Shown here in pieces: positions 6,554 through 6,827 of a stretch of DNA of 6,827 bases; position 1 is the stretch's first letter, and the number at the start of each line of letters is the position of its first letter. Source of the stretch: Candidatus Nitrosopumilus sp. (GTDB lineage: Archaea; Thermoproteota; Nitrososphaeria; Nitrososphaerales; Nitrosopumilaceae); the NCBI GenBank assembly GCA_029941825.1, contig JAPYTM010000046.1, forward strand, positions 1-6,827, in the 5' to 3' direction. The position numbers were made by a program, and so were the translations under genes. The notes under the pieces were generated by a model. That model saw only the letters and a program-made list of their open reading frames with translations, was not told the DNA's origin and did not search any database.

Positions 6554-6827
6554 ATGGGTATGCAAGCTACTTCTAAAGGAAATATGCCTGTTGTATTGTT
6601 AAAGGAAGGCGGTACACAAACTAAAGGTAGAGATGCCCAAAAAAATAACATTGCAGCATCAAAAATTATCGCTGAAATTGTTCGTACCAGTTTAGGTCCA
6701 AGAGGCATGGATAAAATGCTAGTTGATTCCTTAGGCGATGTTACTATTACAAATGATGGTGCTACAATTCTCAAAGAAATTGATGTTCAACATCCAGCAG
6801 CTAAAATGCTAGTTGAAATTTCTAAAA
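6554..6827 (+). CDS. Thermosome (group II chaperonin) subunit, N-terminal part, runs off right edge
   Basis: Thermosome subunits form a double-ring, ATP-driven folding chamber in the archaeal cytoplasm. The first 91 codons of a protein normally about 540-570 residues long are present. [15 protein letters not shown] (44-58) and [13 protein letters not shown] (61-73) are the signature N-terminal nucleotide-binding motifs of the TCP-1/thermosome family. [19 protein letters not shown] (25-43) matches the first conserved helix. The ATG at 6554 is chosen because the strong TATA box places initiation there; in-frame ATGs at 6560 and 6584 are alternatives, and the last would remove ten residues. Archaea often carry several paralogous subunits, and this fragment does not show which one it is. 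The gene is divergent from glyA. Confidence 0.95.
   Translation, partial: MGMQATSKGNMPVVLLKEGGTQTKGRDAQKNNIAASKIIAEIVRTSLGPRGMDKMLVDSLGDVTITNDGATILKEIDVQHPAAKMLVEISK

Noticed and set aside
6505..6774. Minus-strand open frame of 89 codons at the right edge.
   Set aside because: It overlaps the thermosome gene on the other strand, whose nucleotide-binding motifs are clear; it would also cover the thermosome promoter.

Overview
The window looks like chromosome from a low-GC ammonia-oxidizing archaeon of the Nitrosopumilus/Nitrosarchaeum type (Thaumarchaeota, now Nitrososphaerota). This rests on the gene set: an archaeal ether-lipid enzyme, the archaea-only family D DNA polymerase large subunit, an archaeal-type serine hydroxymethyltransferase and a group II chaperonin. 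AT-rich codon use, very short 5' leaders with TATA-like boxes about 25-28 bases before the start codons, and no clear Shine-Dalgarno sequences agree with it. The genus is inferred, not proven.

Layout. Positions 1-426 (minus) hold the N-terminal part of a single-pass membrane protein that runs off the left edge. It may continue into a winged-helix domain. Positions 554-916 (minus) encode a 120-residue protein with a helix-turn-helix look. The stretch around and between these two genes (383-674) is unusually rich in the hexamer ATCACA/TGTGAT. A 65-base divergent promoter region (917-981) separates them from the plus-strand pair 982-1734 (geranylgeranylglyceryl phosphate synthase) and 1747-5124 (PolD large subunit, DP2), which are 12 bases apart and probably co-transcribed. 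Positions 5128-6450 (minus) encode serine hydroxymethyltransferase, tail to tail with the polymerase gene with only 3 bases between. A 103-base divergent promoter region (6451-6553) separates it from the start of a thermosome subunit gene (6554 to the right edge, plus).

How the genes relate. The central genes are core housekeeping: membrane-lipid backbone synthesis, chromosome replication, one-carbon/glycine metabolism and protein folding. They do not form one pathway. The left-hand genes look regulatory: a membrane-tethered protein with a predicted cytoplasmic C-terminal part and a small putative DNA-binding protein, with the hexamer cluster between and across them. I see no mobile element, CRISPR array, tRNA, rRNA or clearly novel multi-gene system. 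The least explained part is the left 916 bases.
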